Source: Collinsella aerofaciens
GTDB lineage: Bacteria; Actinomycetota; Coriobacteriia; Coriobacteriales; Coriobacteriaceae
NCBI GenBank assembly: GCA_008668235.1
Contig: RQCP01000037.1
Span: 1 to 32,001, forward strand
Reading direction: 5' to 3'
Length of the DNA stretch: 32,001 nucleotides
The notes under the pieces were generated by a model. The model saw nothing but the letters and a program-made list of their open reading frames with translations, did not search any database and had not been told where the DNA came from. The translations under genes were made by a program, and so were the position numbers. Below, piece by piece: positions 15,734 to 24,123 of this stretch. Every line of letters starts with the position of its first letter. The stretch's first letter is position 1.

Positions 15734-18274
15734 TTATTTGCCCTTGGGCTTGCTGGCGTAGAACTTCTTCTTTTTGGGCTTGCCGGCAAGGTTGGGCTTG
15801 CCGTTGCCGGCCTGCGCGTGCGCGGGCGCCGTTGCGCGAGGCTTGCGGGCTTCGGGGCTGCGCAGCTCCTCGGTTCGCTCGGCAATCTCCTCGGCGCTAA
15901 AGCCGACCTCGGCCATGGCGTCCTCGATGGGCAGGCGGCGCACGATATAGCAGTGGTGCACCTTCTGGTTGCGCGCGAAGTCCTCGGGGATGGTCTGTGC
16001 CGTAATGTCCTCCAGCACCACGCCCGCGCGTGCGAGCTTGCGCGTCTCGGGGCGGAAGCCGCGCAGGTTGCAGCTAAAGATGGCATGTCCGCCCTGTGCG
16101 AGCAGGCGCGACACGCCGGCCAAAAGCTCAACATGGTCGCGCTGAACATCCCAGGTGCGACGGCCCATCTTGGACGAGTTCGAGAACGTGGGCGGGTCGA
16201 CAAAGATCAGGTCCCAGCGGTTGCGCGTCTGGCGCTGGTCGCGAATCCAGGCGAGCACGTCGTCGCGCACAAAGTGATGCTGCGGACCCACAAAGCCGTT
16301 CTGGCGCATATTGCGCTCGGCCCAGTCCAGGTAGGTGTTGGAAAGGTCGACCGTCACAGTCTCCTCGACGCCGCCGTCTGCCGCATAGCAGGTGGCGGTG
16401 CCGGTGTAGGCAAACAGGTTGAGGAAGCGGCGCGCCTGCTTGGCGTGCTCGCGCACTAGGTTGCGGGTGACGCGGTGATCCAGGAAGATGCCCACATCCA
16501 GATAGTCGTCAAAGTTGACGGCAAAGGTGAGCCCGCCCTCTTCGATGAGCGGCAGGCGACGGCGCGCGATGTTGGCGCGCTCGCCTGATGCGCCCTTACC
16601 GGCGCCCTGCTTGCCGTACTGCGAGCCGCCGCGCGAACGCATGCGGGCCTTGGCGTGCACATGCTCGGCGGGAACATCCAAGATACGCGGCGCGATGGCC
16701 AAGATGTCGAGCATACGGGCCTGGGCCAGTGCGGGGTCGATGGTCTTGGGCGCGGCGTATTCGGCGATGACGAGCCAGCGGCCCGGCGTCTGCGGGCAGC
16801 CCTCGTACAGATCGATGGCGGCGGAGTAATCGGGCAGGTCGGCATCGTAGACGCGGTAGCAGCTCACGCTCTCGCGCTTGGCCCACTTGCGACGCAGACG
16901 GGCATTCTTGCGCAGGCGGTTGGCGAACTGCTCGGACTCGGGGATGAGCACGGGCAGCGGCTTGCCGTCGCCCAGGTCGAGCATGGCGGCAGGCTCGGGC
17001 ATGGGGGTGCCGGCGGCTTCGTCTTGAGCGTCTACGGTCTGCTCCTCGACATCTGCGCTGGTCGCAGCTTCAAATGCCGCGGCGGCGTGGTCGAGCGAGG
17101 GCCAAACCTCAATAGTTGCCTCTTCATTATTGGGCATGACGGCAATGGAGCGCGCGGGCTCGGCATGGAGTGCGCGGGCCATAAGGCCATCGCGGGTGAG
17201 CGCGGCGACCGGTGCGGCGATAAGCTCGGGCGCGCGGCGCAGCTCGCCGACCAGCGTCATGGCGTCGTGCATGAGTGAAAGCGGTGTCTCGGTGGTGTCT
17301 GCGACTACGGCGGCTCCGGCGACGGCGCCAGCATGGTCCAGCACGGTGGCGGACTTGGCGGCGCAAAAGTCGACAAAACGCTTGTAGCCGGCGCACTTGA
17401 CCATGCGCTCGGCAGTCTTGCGGGCGGCGGGGTCGATGTCTACGGCCACGATGCGCGCCTGGCGCTCGCGCGCTGCCGTCTCGCGCTCGCGCGCCTCGGC
17501 AAGCAGCTGCTCCCACAGGGCGGCGTCGTGTAGCTGCCAGCCCTCAAAGCCCCAGCGCTCGCGTGCGGCGCCCGGGGCGCGGTTGGTCAGAATGTTCACG
17601 GCCTCCAGCAGCAGACCGCCGCCGGCGCATGAGGCATCGATCAGCGTGGGAAGGGCTTCATTCTCGTAATCGTCAGCCGTTAACTCGCGCTCGCACAGTG
17701 CGGTCCAGCCGACCTGCGCCAGCACCAGGGCGGCGTAGTCGGGGCGCAGCACGTGCGTACCCTCGCCGGCGCGGGTCGCTGCGGGCGGCAGACGCTTGAA
17801 CAGCGGATCGCCCGAAAGGTCCAGGCTGATGCTCGCGCGGCGCTGACGCAGCGAAAGCAGCAGGTGAACATCGGGATCGGTGGCGTTGACATCGGCGCGA
17901 CGGCCCGTGGTTTCGGCCAAGCGGTCGCACAATGCGTCCTTGGCGCGCAGGGCCGAGAAGCGCGCGTTGCGCAGCTGCTCGGTCACGCCGCGGGCGGTGA
18001 TGGCAATGGTGGCGCCGGGGCGGACGATGTTCTCCCAGGCGATGTCGTAAACGCTATCGTACAGCTCATCGGCATCCTGCGCCTCAAAGCGCCCGAGCAC
18101 CGCAAACACGCGGCTCGCTAGGCGCGACCACAGACAGGCGCGGTAGCCTTCTTCGAGCTCGCCCTCAAACGTGGCGCGGCCCTTCAGCCGGCGAACATGC
18201 GAAAGCCCGAGGCGTTTAAGCTCATCGGCGAGTACGGACTCAAAGCCCTCGGGGCAGCTTGCGTAAAATTCCAT
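15734..18274 (-). CDS. rlmL: RlmKL-type bifunctional 23S rRNA guanine methyltransferase, N-terminal catalytic motif altered
   Basis: The 846-residue protein aligns along its length with E. coli RlmKL (702 residues), which makes m2G2445 and m7G2069 in 23S rRNA. Order: a THUMP-like RNA-binding part (MEFYASCPEGFESVLADEL...), the RlmL methyltransferase domain (about 190-370), an insert rich in Ala/Glu/Pro (about 395-450), and the RlmK domain (about 460-820). RlmK looks complete, with NLFAYTGTATCYAA and VDPPTFSNS (Asp693). The RlmL half looks damaged: motif I reads DASCAGGG from Asp213 instead of DPMCGSGT. The NPPY catalytic motif IV is replaced by TTETP (327-331). So the protein probably retains m7G activity and may lack m2G activity. 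The C-terminus is a basic tail. The start ATG has an AGAGAGG site. Confidence 0.9.
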   Translation of the reverse strand: MEFYASCPEGFESVLADELKRLGLSHVRRLKGRATFEGELEEGYRACLWSRLASRVFAVLGRFEAQDADELYDSVYDIAWENIVRPGATIAITARGVTEQLRNARFSALRAKDALCDRLAETTGRRADVNATDPDVHLLLSLRQRRASISLDLSGDPLFKRLPPAATRAGEGTHVLRPDYAALVLAQVGWTALCERELTADDYENEALPTLIDASCAGGGLLLEAVNILTNRAPGAARERWGFEGWQLHDAALWEQLLAEARERETAARERQARIVAVDIDPAARKTAERMVKCAGYKRFVDFCAAKSATVLDHAGAVAGAAVVADTTETPLSLMHDAMTLVGELRRAPELIAAPVAALTRDGLMARALHAEPARSIAVMPNNEEATIEVWPSLDHAAAAFEAATSADVEEQTVDAQDEAAGTPMPEPAAMLDLGDGKPLPVLIPESEQFANRLRKNARLRRKWAKRESVSCYRVYDADLPDYSAAIDLYEGCPQTPGRWLVIAEYAAPKTIDPALAQARMLDILAIAPRILDVPAEHVHAKARMRSRGGSQYGKQGAGKGASGERANIARRRLPLIEEGGLTFAVNFDDYLDVGIFLDHRVTRNLVREHAKQARRFLNLFAYTGTATCYAADGGVEETVTVDLSNTYLDWAERNMRQNGFVGPQHHFVRDDVLAWIRDQRQTRNRWDLIFVDPPTFSNSSKMGRRTWDVQRDHVELLAGVSRLLAQGGHAIFSCNLRGFRPETRKLARAGVVLEDITAQTIPEDFARNQKVHHCYIVRRLPIEDAMAEVGFSAEEIAERTEELRSPEARKPRATAPAHAQAGNGKPNLAGKPKKKKFYASKPKGK

Positions 18275-18301
18275 GGGTGACCTCTCTGGTTGCGTTGCTC
18301 C

Positions 18302-18311
18302 ATTATATGAT
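18302..18311. promoter_or_regulatory. Overlapping divergent -10 elements
   Basis: On the minus strand a perfect TATAAT (complement of 18302-18307) faces the methyltransferase gene. On the plus strand TATGAT (18306-18311) faces the HAD gene. Neither has a convincing -35, so this is suggestive only. Confidence 0.35.
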
Positions 18312-18349
18312 GGATGCCTCGTCTGCCCTTATCCTCGAAAGGAACTCAT

Positions 18350-19177
18350 ATGATTGATGCGTGCCCCGATTCCGCCGTGCTCTTTTTTGACGTGGACGGC
18401 ACGCTGACGTCGTTCGATCCCGACGATATGACCGATAAGGACTTCAATGCAGTCCATCCGTCGAAGGCTGTTGTCGATGCATTTGGTCGCCTGCGCAATG
18501 CGGGTCACCAGGCATTTATCTGCACGGGTCGTCCCTTGTGGCTGATTGCCGATGGCCTGCGCGCGCTGAACCCGGCGGGTGTCGTTGCCATGGCGGGAGC
18601 GACGCTCGAGGTCGAGGGCCGCGTGGTGCATGAGGACTGCTTTGACGAGGACGTTATTGAGGAGCTTGCGCGCCGTATGGCCGCGGCAGGGATTGAGGCC
18701 TTTTTCGAGACCAACGTGGCTACTTTTGCCCTGGAACCCGCGGGTGTTGAGCAGTCGTCTCTGATCGGCACTTCTGTGGTGCACAGCACCGAGGAAATGC
18801 GCGTCGACGGCAGTCTGCGCGTGGGCAAGGTGTGCATCGTCGCGAGCGACCTGGCTCGCGTAGCCAACGATGATGGCTTTATCGATCGCGAGTTTGAGTT
18901 GTGCAACACCGGTGGTCAGAATCGCGAGCTGAGCCCCAAGGGCATTGACAAGGGCGTGGGCGTGGCGCGAGCGCTGGAATACCTGGGTCGCACCGGCAAC
19001 GCGCGCACCTTTGGCTTTGGTGATTCCGGCAACGACCTGGGCATGCTCGCTGCGGTCGAGACGGCTGTCGCCATGGGCAACGCCATGCCTGAGGTCAAGG
19101 CGGTCGCCGACTACGTGACCGACGATGTCGCACACGACGGCACCGTCACAGCGATGCAGCATTTCGGCCTCATCTAA
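18350..19177 (+). CDS. HAD-family (Cof-type, IIB) hydrolase
   Basis: The 275-residue cytoplasmic phosphatase has motif I FFDVDGTLT (nucleophile Asp14, acid/base Asp16), motif II in FICTGR, a cap domain in the middle (about 90-190), and motif III/IV as SPKGIDKG and GDSGNDLGML (Asp225, Asp229). This pattern is that of Cof/YbiV-type phosphatases acting on sugar phosphates or nucleotides. The exact substrate is not deducible. The start is ATG 18350 with AAAGGA six bases upstream; an ATG 36 bases earlier has no site. It is divergent from the rRNA methyltransferase and about 190 bp ahead of the transaldolase-like gene. Confidence 0.9.
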   Translation: MIDACPDSAVLFFDVDGTLTSFDPDDMTDKDFNAVHPSKAVVDAFGRLRNAGHQAFICTGRPLWLIADGLRALNPAGVVAMAGATLEVEGRVVHEDCFDEDVIEELARRMAAAGIEAFFETNVATFALEPAGVEQSSLIGTSVVHSTEEMRVDGSLRVGKVCIVASDLARVANDDGFIDREFELCNTGGQNRELSPKGIDKGVGVARALEYLGRTGNARTFGFGDSGNDLGMLAAVETAVAMGNAMPEVKAVADYVTDDVAHDGTVTAMQHFGLI

Positions 19178-19370
19178 TGAATCCCGCGTTCTGACGTTTG
19201 CCCAAACTGCGACTCTTTGCTTTTGCATGCTCAATCGATTTATCAATCCAAACACTGAGGTGTTTATACCGTTCGCCGAGAAGATAAAAAACCGCAGCTC
19301 ACGCCTTGATAAACGTAGGTAAAGTGTTTAGCAGTTTACCGGCCTTATGCAAGCGAAAGGAATCAGGCAG

Positions 19371-20075
19371 ATGGCAATCAAGGTGTTCGCTGACGGTGCA
19401 AACCTCGAGGGCATGCTCGACATGTACGAGAACGGCAACGTTCAGGGTTTCACGACCAACCCGTCCCTTATGAAGAAGGGCGGCGTGACGGATTACCGCG
19501 CGTTTGCCAAAGAGGTCTTGACCCACATCACCGATGTGTCCGTCTCGTTTGAGGTCTTTGCCGACGACGTCGAGACCATGGAGGTCGAGGCGCGCGAGAT
19601 CGCTACCTGGGCCGAGAACGTCTACGTCAAGATTCCGTGCGTGACCACCAAGGGCGGGTCCACCGCCGAGCTGGTGCGCAAGCTTTCGGCCGACGGCATC
19701 AAGGTCAACGTCACCACCATCTTTACGCCTACGCAGGTCGATGAGATGGTCGAGGCCGTTGACGCCGAGACGCCGTCCATCATCTCGCTCTTTGCCGGCC
19801 GCATCGCCGATACCGGCGTCGACCCCATTCCGTTTATGACGGAGTCGGTTAAGAAGGCCGCCACAAAGCCCAACTGTGAGGTCCTGTGGGCGTCCACGCG
19901 CGAGCTCATCAACATTTACCAGGCAGAAGCCTGCGGTTGCCAGATCATTACGGTGCCCAACAGCATCCTGGCCAAGCGCAAGAACATCGGTCGCGACCCG
20001 TACGAGGTCTCGCTCGACACCGTGCGCGGCTTTGCCAAGGATATCGCCGCTTTGGGCTTCCATATCCTGCCGTAG
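19371..20075 (+). CDS. Transaldolase / fructose-6-phosphate aldolase-like protein
   Basis: The 234-residue protein belongs to the small transaldolase subfamily (TalC/FSA-like). It has the Schiff-base lysine in VYVKIPC (Lys87), the N-terminal FADGANLEGMLDM, FTTNPSLMKKGG, the segment VTTIFTPTQ, and ISLFAGRIADTGVDP. Such enzymes move dihydroxyacetone units in the pentose phosphate pathway or split fructose 6-phosphate; the length alone does not separate the two. The start is ATG 19371 with AAAGGA nine bases upstream; an ATG at 19347 would lie before this site. An inverted repeat GGTAAA/TTTACC (19318-19323 and 19335-19340) just upstream could be an operator. A 19-bp piece of the gene's 3' end is repeated at 20210-20228. 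Confidence 0.9.
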   Translation: MAIKVFADGANLEGMLDMYENGNVQGFTTNPSLMKKGGVTDYRAFAKEVLTHITDVSVSFEVFADDVETMEVEAREIATWAENVYVKIPCVTTKGGSTAELVRKLSADGIKVNVTTIFTPTQVDEMVEAVDAETPSIISLFAGRIADTGVDPIPFMTESVKKAATKPNCEVLWASTRELINIYQAEACGCQIITVPNSILAKRKNIGRDPYEVSLDTVRGFAKDIAALGFHILP

Positions 20076-20228
20076 CGCGAACACTGACTACGCCGCGGGC
20101 TGCTCGCCCCGGCTTTCCTTTCCCTATCGCTCACGCGCTCCGCGAGGGTCGCGCTAGGCAAAGGAAAGGCCGGGGCTGCCGACACGAGCTTGCCAGCAAG
20201 TTGGCGCTTGGCTTCCATATCCTGCCGT
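20055..20228 (+). repeat. Duplicated 3' end of the transaldolase gene flanking a hairpin
   Basis: The 19 bases GGCTTCCATATCCTGCCGT at 20055-20073 (end of the coding region) recur exactly at 20210-20228. The 136 bp between them contain a hairpin: GCCCCGG-CTTTCCTTT (20106-20121) pairs with AAAGGAAAGGCCGGGGC (20160-20176), with a one-base bulge. No gene is seen. The layout looks like insertion of a small palindromic element associated with duplication of the gene end. Confidence 0.7.
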
Positions 20229-20230
20229 GG

Positions 20231-20446
20231 GCAAAGGTACCCCCGCCTGCGCCGTGCAAAATTGAGAGTATTCAGCAAGGTAAAGGTCTTTATCAGTTAA
20301 CCGAAGCATGGAACGGCCCCCGTTTTGGCTCTGATGACGCTAAAACGGGGGCTGTTCCATGCTTTTTCGTCTCTGAGGGGCATCCGGAACGGTGGAATTT
20401 GCAGAATACTCGCGATTTTGCACATCGCTACAGGGGGTACCTTTGC
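20231..20446 (+). repeat. 216-nt multi-stem palindromic element with internal terminator
   Basis: Three nested stems are visible. The outer arms are GCAAAGGTACCCCC (20231-20244) and its perfect complement (20433-20446). The middle arms, 20 bp, are 20254-20273 with 20404-20423, with one wobble and one mismatch, extended by GCAA/TTGC. The inner hairpin of 23 bp is 20304-20326 with 20342-20364, with one G-U pair, followed by TTTTT. The wobble pairs work only in the plus-strand transcript, that is, reading from the transaldolase gene. The inner hairpin is a strong terminator. No gene is seen from 20076 to 20455. Confidence 0.75.
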
Positions 20447-20455
20447 TTTGGCGGT

Positions 20456-22603
20456 TTACTTGCCCTGTACCATGGTGAGCGAGATCTTCTTGCGGTCGCG
20501 ATCGACCTTTTCGACCCACACCTTGACCGTGTCACCGATGCGCACCACGTCGCTCGGGTGCTTGACAAAGCGGTTGGCCAGCTTGGAGATGTGCACAAGG
20601 CCGTCCTGGTGCACTCCCACGTCGACGAAGGCGCCAAAGTCGACGACGTTGCGCACCGTGCCCTTGAGCTCCATGCCGGGTTCCAGGTCGTCGATGGAAA
20701 GTGCCGAGCGGCTAAAGACCACCTCGGGCGCGTCGTCGCGCGGGTCGCGGCCGGGCTTCTTGAGCTCGTTGACAATGTCGATGAGCGTCAGGGTACCGCA
20801 GTTCAGGTCGCTTGCTAGCGCCGAGATGCTGCCCAGGCGGCGCTCGATGTCGGGCACGCCGCCGCGGCTGAGCTCGCTTGCCGCAACGCCGGCACGCTCC
20901 AGGACGGCCGTGGCCACCTCGTAGCTCTCGGGGTGGACGCTTGTCGCGTCGAGTGGGTTCTTGCCGCCGCTAATGCGCAGGAAACCCGCGGCGTTGAGAT
21001 ATGCCTTGGGCCCCAGCTTGGGGACCTTCTTGAGCTGGCGGCGATCGGTAAAGGCGCCGTTTTCCTCGCGGTAGGCCACGATGTTTTTGGCCACGCTCGG
21101 CGTGATGCCCGATACGTATCCCAGCAGACTTGCGCTCGCGGTGTTTACGTCGACACCCACGCGGTTAACGACGTCCTCCACCACGTGGCCCAGAGTGCGC
21201 GAGAGCTCGGCCTGGTCAAGGTCATGCTGGTACTGGCCCACACCGATGGACTGGGGCGGAATCTTGACGAGCTCTGCCAGCGGGTCCTGCAGGCGGCGGC
21301 CCAGGCTCATGGCGCCACGCACGGTGACGTCCAGGTCGGGGTATTCCTGGCTGGCGAGCTCGGAAGCGGAGTACACCGACGCGCCGGCTTCGTTAACGAT
21401 GGTGTAGCGAAGGCTGGGCGCCTGCTCGGCAATGAACTCCGAGACGACTTCCTCGGTCTCGCGGCTGGCGGTGCCGTTGCCGATGACGATGGTGTTGACG
21501 CCGTCCTTTTTGACGAGGCGGGCGAGCTCGCGCTTGGTGTCGGCGACGTCGTGGCGCGGCTTGGTGGGGTAGACCACACCGTGGTCGAGCAGCTTGCCGG
21601 TCTCGTCCATGACGGCGACCTTGCAGCCGGTGCGGTAGCCCGGATCGAGCGCGAGCACGCGGGCGCCGCGCACGGGGCGTGCCGAGAGCAGGCCCTCGAG
21701 ATTCTTGGCAAAGACATTAATGGCCTCGGTCTGGGCGCGAACGGTGAGCTTGGCGCGGGCCTCGCGCTCCAGCGAGGGGGCCATGAGGCGCTTGTAGCCG
21801 TCAGCGATGGCGGCGTCAAAGACGGGCGCGAAGACGCCCTGGCGTCGGGGCCAACGACTGCCGAGGCGCGCCGTGGCGGCAGCGCCGTCGACGTTCACGC
21901 GCACGCGGAGTTTGCCCTCGCGCTCACCGCGGTCGATAGCCAGCACGCGGTGGTTGGGAATACGGCGCAGCGGCTCATCATAGCTGTAGTACGGCTCGTA
22001 GGGGGTCTTCTCGGCGGGGTCGGTGGCCTCGACGATGATGTCGGCGGTGTTTTGCGTAAAGGCGCGCAGGTCGGCGACGTTCTCGGGGTCCTCGGCTACC
22101 GTCTCGGCCACGATGTCGGCCGCACCCGCGAGCGCCTTTTCGGGCGTGTCGAAGCCGGCCTCCTCGTTGACGTATGCCGCGGCGGCGTCGAGTGCACTGC
22201 CCTTGGCGGATGCCTGCATGATGATCATGTTGGCAAGCGGCTCCAGACCTGCCTCGCGGGCCTTCTGCGCGCGGGTCATGCGCTTTTTGCGGTAGGGCTT
22301 GTAGAGGTCCTCGACGCGCTGGAGCTGCGTGGCCTCGCGAATCTGCTGCTCGAGCTCGGGCGTGAGCTTGCCCTGGGCGTCGATAAGCAGGATGACGTCC
22401 TCTTTACGTTGCTCAAGATTGCGCAGATAGGACAGGCGCTCGTCGAGCGCGCGCAGGGCGACATCGTCCATGCCGCCCGTGGCTTCCTTGCGGTAGCGCG
22501 AGATAAAGGGGATGGTGTTGCCCTCGTCGATGAGCTTGACGGCCGCCTCGACGTTGGCGGCCTTAAGGTTGAGCTCGCGGGCGAGCTGGGCGATAAGATC
22601 CAT
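20456..22603 (-). CDS. tex: Tex-family RNA-binding transcription accessory protein
   Basis: The 715-residue protein matches Tex along its length. It opens with helical repeats including LIDEGNTIPFISRYRKEATGG and has the linker LYKPYRKKRMTRAQKAREAGL. A YqgF/RNase H-like domain carries VLALDPGYRTGCKVAVMDETG, helix-hairpin-helix motifs carry SGITPSVAKNIVAYREENGAF, and a C-terminal S1 RNA-binding domain reads GTVRNVVDFGAFVDVGVHQDG (the last 70 residues). Tex binds nucleic acid and affects transcription and RNA decay in the cytoplasm. The start is ATG at 22603, with AAGGAG four bases upstream; a longer frame to 22690 lacks a ribosome site. It is convergent with the transaldolase gene. Confidence 0.95.
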   Translation of the reverse strand: MDLIAQLARELNLKAANVEAAVKLIDEGNTIPFISRYRKEATGGMDDVALRALDERLSYLRNLEQRKEDVILLIDAQGKLTPELEQQIREATQLQRVEDLYKPYRKKRMTRAQKAREAGLEPLANMIIMQASAKGSALDAAAAYVNEEAGFDTPEKALAGAADIVAETVAEDPENVADLRAFTQNTADIIVEATDPAEKTPYEPYYSYDEPLRRIPNHRVLAIDRGEREGKLRVRVNVDGAAATARLGSRWPRRQGVFAPVFDAAIADGYKRLMAPSLEREARAKLTVRAQTEAINVFAKNLEGLLSARPVRGARVLALDPGYRTGCKVAVMDETGKLLDHGVVYPTKPRHDVADTKRELARLVKKDGVNTIVIGNGTASRETEEVVSEFIAEQAPSLRYTIVNEAGASVYSASELASQEYPDLDVTVRGAMSLGRRLQDPLAELVKIPPQSIGVGQYQHDLDQAELSRTLGHVVEDVVNRVGVDVNTASASLLGYVSGITPSVAKNIVAYREENGAFTDRRQLKKVPKLGPKAYLNAAGFLRISGGKNPLDATSVHPESYEVATAVLERAGVAASELSRGGVPDIERRLGSISALASDLNCGTLTLIDIVNELKKPGRDPRDDAPEVVFSRSALSIDDLEPGMELKGTVRNVVDFGAFVDVGVHQDGLVHISKLANRFVKHPSDVVRIGDTVKVWVEKVDRDRKKISLTMVQGK

Positions 22604-22684
22604 GGGACTCCTTGCGTTTAAGGTGCGTTTGCAGCACAGGGCTACCAAGGATACCACCCGTCCCAAAAGACTGTTTTGGGGCCG

Positions 22685-22846
22685 CGCCACGAAAACGACC
22701 TATCTACTACGGTTGAACCATATGGGTCGACCATCCCTCGGTTTTCCGAAAATACGCAACCCGCCTACCTGCGGTTTTTATTTCTCGAAATTCGGCATGC
22801 TTGAGGGTGATCGGTTAAACGTAGTAGATAGGCCCATTTCGTGGCG
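22685..22846. repeat. 162-bp palindromic element (MITE-like) upstream of tex
   Basis: The terminal arms CGCCACGAAA (22685-22694) and TTTCGTGGCG (22837-22846) are perfect complements. After a symmetrical 4-nt internal loop on each side, CCTATCTACTACG (22699-22711) pairs with its complement (22820-22832). GTTGAACC/GGTTAAAC extends this with one mismatch. Inside are CCCTC/GAGGG, CCGAA/TTCGG and a small hairpin CCGC..GCGG with five Ts (22761-22779). No gene is seen in 22604-23013; a 165-codon plus frame here crosses the repeat and has no coding features. Confidence 0.7.
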
Positions 22847-22904
22847 AACGAATCAGACTGAGGTGCAAAATAGCCCCCGCTCCAGAAAAATCGTCGGCAA
22901 GGTA

Positions 22905-22941
22905 GCAAAAGGCCCCGCGGGCAGGAGGCTGCTCGCGGGGC
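22905..22941 (-). terminator. Intrinsic terminator of the dehydrogenase operon
   Basis: On the minus strand GCCCCGCG pairs with CGCGGGGC (22934-22941 with 22912-22919), followed by CCTTTTGC. It lies about 70 bp beyond the stop of the Gfo/Idh/MocA gene, the last gene of its operon. Confidence 0.65.
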
Positions 22942-23013
22942 AAAGAAGAGGGGCTTGTTGGCGGCGGGCCAAGGCGCTCGGCGGGGAGTTTGCCGCGACC
23001 CGCTCTTAAGGCA

Positions 23014-24054
23014 TTACAGCTCGACGAGCCGGCCGGTCTCGGCGGCCTCCTTGATGGCGTTGAGAAGCGTGAGCGTCTTGACGTTATCGGCGGGGGTCAC
23101 GACGGGCTCGACCTCGCGGCGGACGACCTTCACAAAGTGCTTGAGCTGCATCTTGTGCGGCAGCGCCGGGTCCACAGCCGGGATCTCCATCTGCAGCGGC
23201 TTGTGCCAGTTAGAGGCGCCGTCGTAGGAGAACTGGTGCAGGCGGGGCAGCGACAGGGCGCCCTTAGTGCCGCCGATAAAGTAGGCGTCGGCGTCGAAGG
23301 GGCGGTACTGCGGATCCTCGCGAGCGGTTGCCTCCCAGTTCCAGGGGCTGGCGGTGGCGTCGGAGATGGTCATGCTCGCAAGTGCGCCATCGGCAAAACG
23401 GACGTTGACCACGGCGGAGTCCTCGGTCTCAAAACCGCGGGCGGCGCTGGACTGCATACCCTGGACGGCAACGGGCTCGCCCAGCAGATAGCGGAGTAGA
23501 TCGACGTCGTGAACCAGGTTGACCAGGATCGGGCCGGCGCCCTTCTTGCGGCGCCACTCGACATCGAAATACTCGTCGTTCTTATAGATCATGTAGTGGA
23601 AGCTCGAAACAGTAAGCTTGCCCAGCTCGCCGGACTCGATGATCTCCTTGGCCTTGTTGACGAAGGGGTTGTGGCGACGGTGCTGGCCCACGAGCACGGG
23701 CACGCCGGCGGTCTCGGCCTCGGCGGCGAAGGCCTGGGCATCCTCAAGATCGTTGGAGATCGGCTTTTCGACCAGCGGCACGATGTTGCGCTTTACGGCC
23801 TCGCGAGCAACGCCCAAGTGCAGGTCGTTGGGGGTGGCGATAATGACGGCCTCGGGCTTGACCTCGTCCATCATCTGGGCGGGATCGGTGTAAAACGGCA
23901 CGCCGGCGGCCTCGGCCGTGGCGCGGGCGCCCTCAAAGGCGTCGGCGATGGCGACGAGCTCGGCCTCGGGCTCCTCGGTGACAAAGCGGATGTGGTTGCG
24001 GCCCATGGCGCCGGCGCCGATAACGGCAATGCGGACGGGGTTGAGCTCAGACAT
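23014..24054 (-). CDS. Gfo/Idh/MocA-family NAD(P)-dependent oxidoreductase
   Basis: The 346-residue protein has an N-terminal Rossmann domain with IGAGAMGRNH, then ATPNDLHLGVAREAVKRN and the family's VEKPISND (Lys97, the conserved EKP lysine). The C-terminal alpha/beta domain contains NLVHDVDLLRYLLG, which supplies the likely catalytic His-Asp. Members oxidise or reduce hydroxyl groups on sugars, inositols and related compounds; the substrate is unknown. AAGGAG precedes the ATG by five bases. It is the third gene after an SDR dehydrogenase and an MFS carrier, with a 69-bp gap that contains a hairpin. Together these suggest import and stepwise oxidation of one compound. Confidence 0.93.
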   Translation of the reverse strand: MSELNPVRIAVIGAGAMGRNHIRFVTEEPEAELVAIADAFEGARATAEAAGVPFYTDPAQMMDEVKPEAVIIATPNDLHLGVAREAVKRNIVPLVEKPISNDLEDAQAFAAEAETAGVPVLVGQHRRHNPFVNKAKEIIESGELGKLTVSSFHYMIYKNDEYFDVEWRRKKGAGPILVNLVHDVDLLRYLLGEPVAVQGMQSSAARGFETEDSAVVNVRFADGALASMTISDATASPWNWEATAREDPQYRPFDADAYFIGGTKGALSLPRLHQFSYDGASNWHKPLQMEIPAVDPALPHKMQLKHFVKVVRREVEPVVTPADNVKTLTLLNAIKEAAETGRLVEL

Positions 24055-24084
24055 TTCGACTCCTTAATACTGGTGACCGGTGGA

Positions 24085-24115
24085 ATGCGACAAAGGGGCC
24101 GTCCCTTTGTCGCAT
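24085..24115. repeat. REP-like hairpin (ACAAAGG family, copy 3) inside the operon
   Basis: A 13-bp perfect stem pairs ATGCGACAAAGGG (24085-24097) with CCCTTTGTCGCAT (24103-24115), 8 bp past the MFS stop and 30 bp before the next start. With no T-run on either side it is more likely an RNA stabiliser or attenuator than a full terminator. Confidence 0.65.
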
Positions 24116-24123
24116 CGGTAAAA

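Noticed and set aside
20933..22621. 562-codon plus-strand frame opposite tex
   Set aside because: Antisense shadow of a conserved gene, with no domain.
22512..23009. Possible 165-residue plus-strand protein
   Set aside because: It starts antisense to tex and reads through the palindromic element and the terminator.
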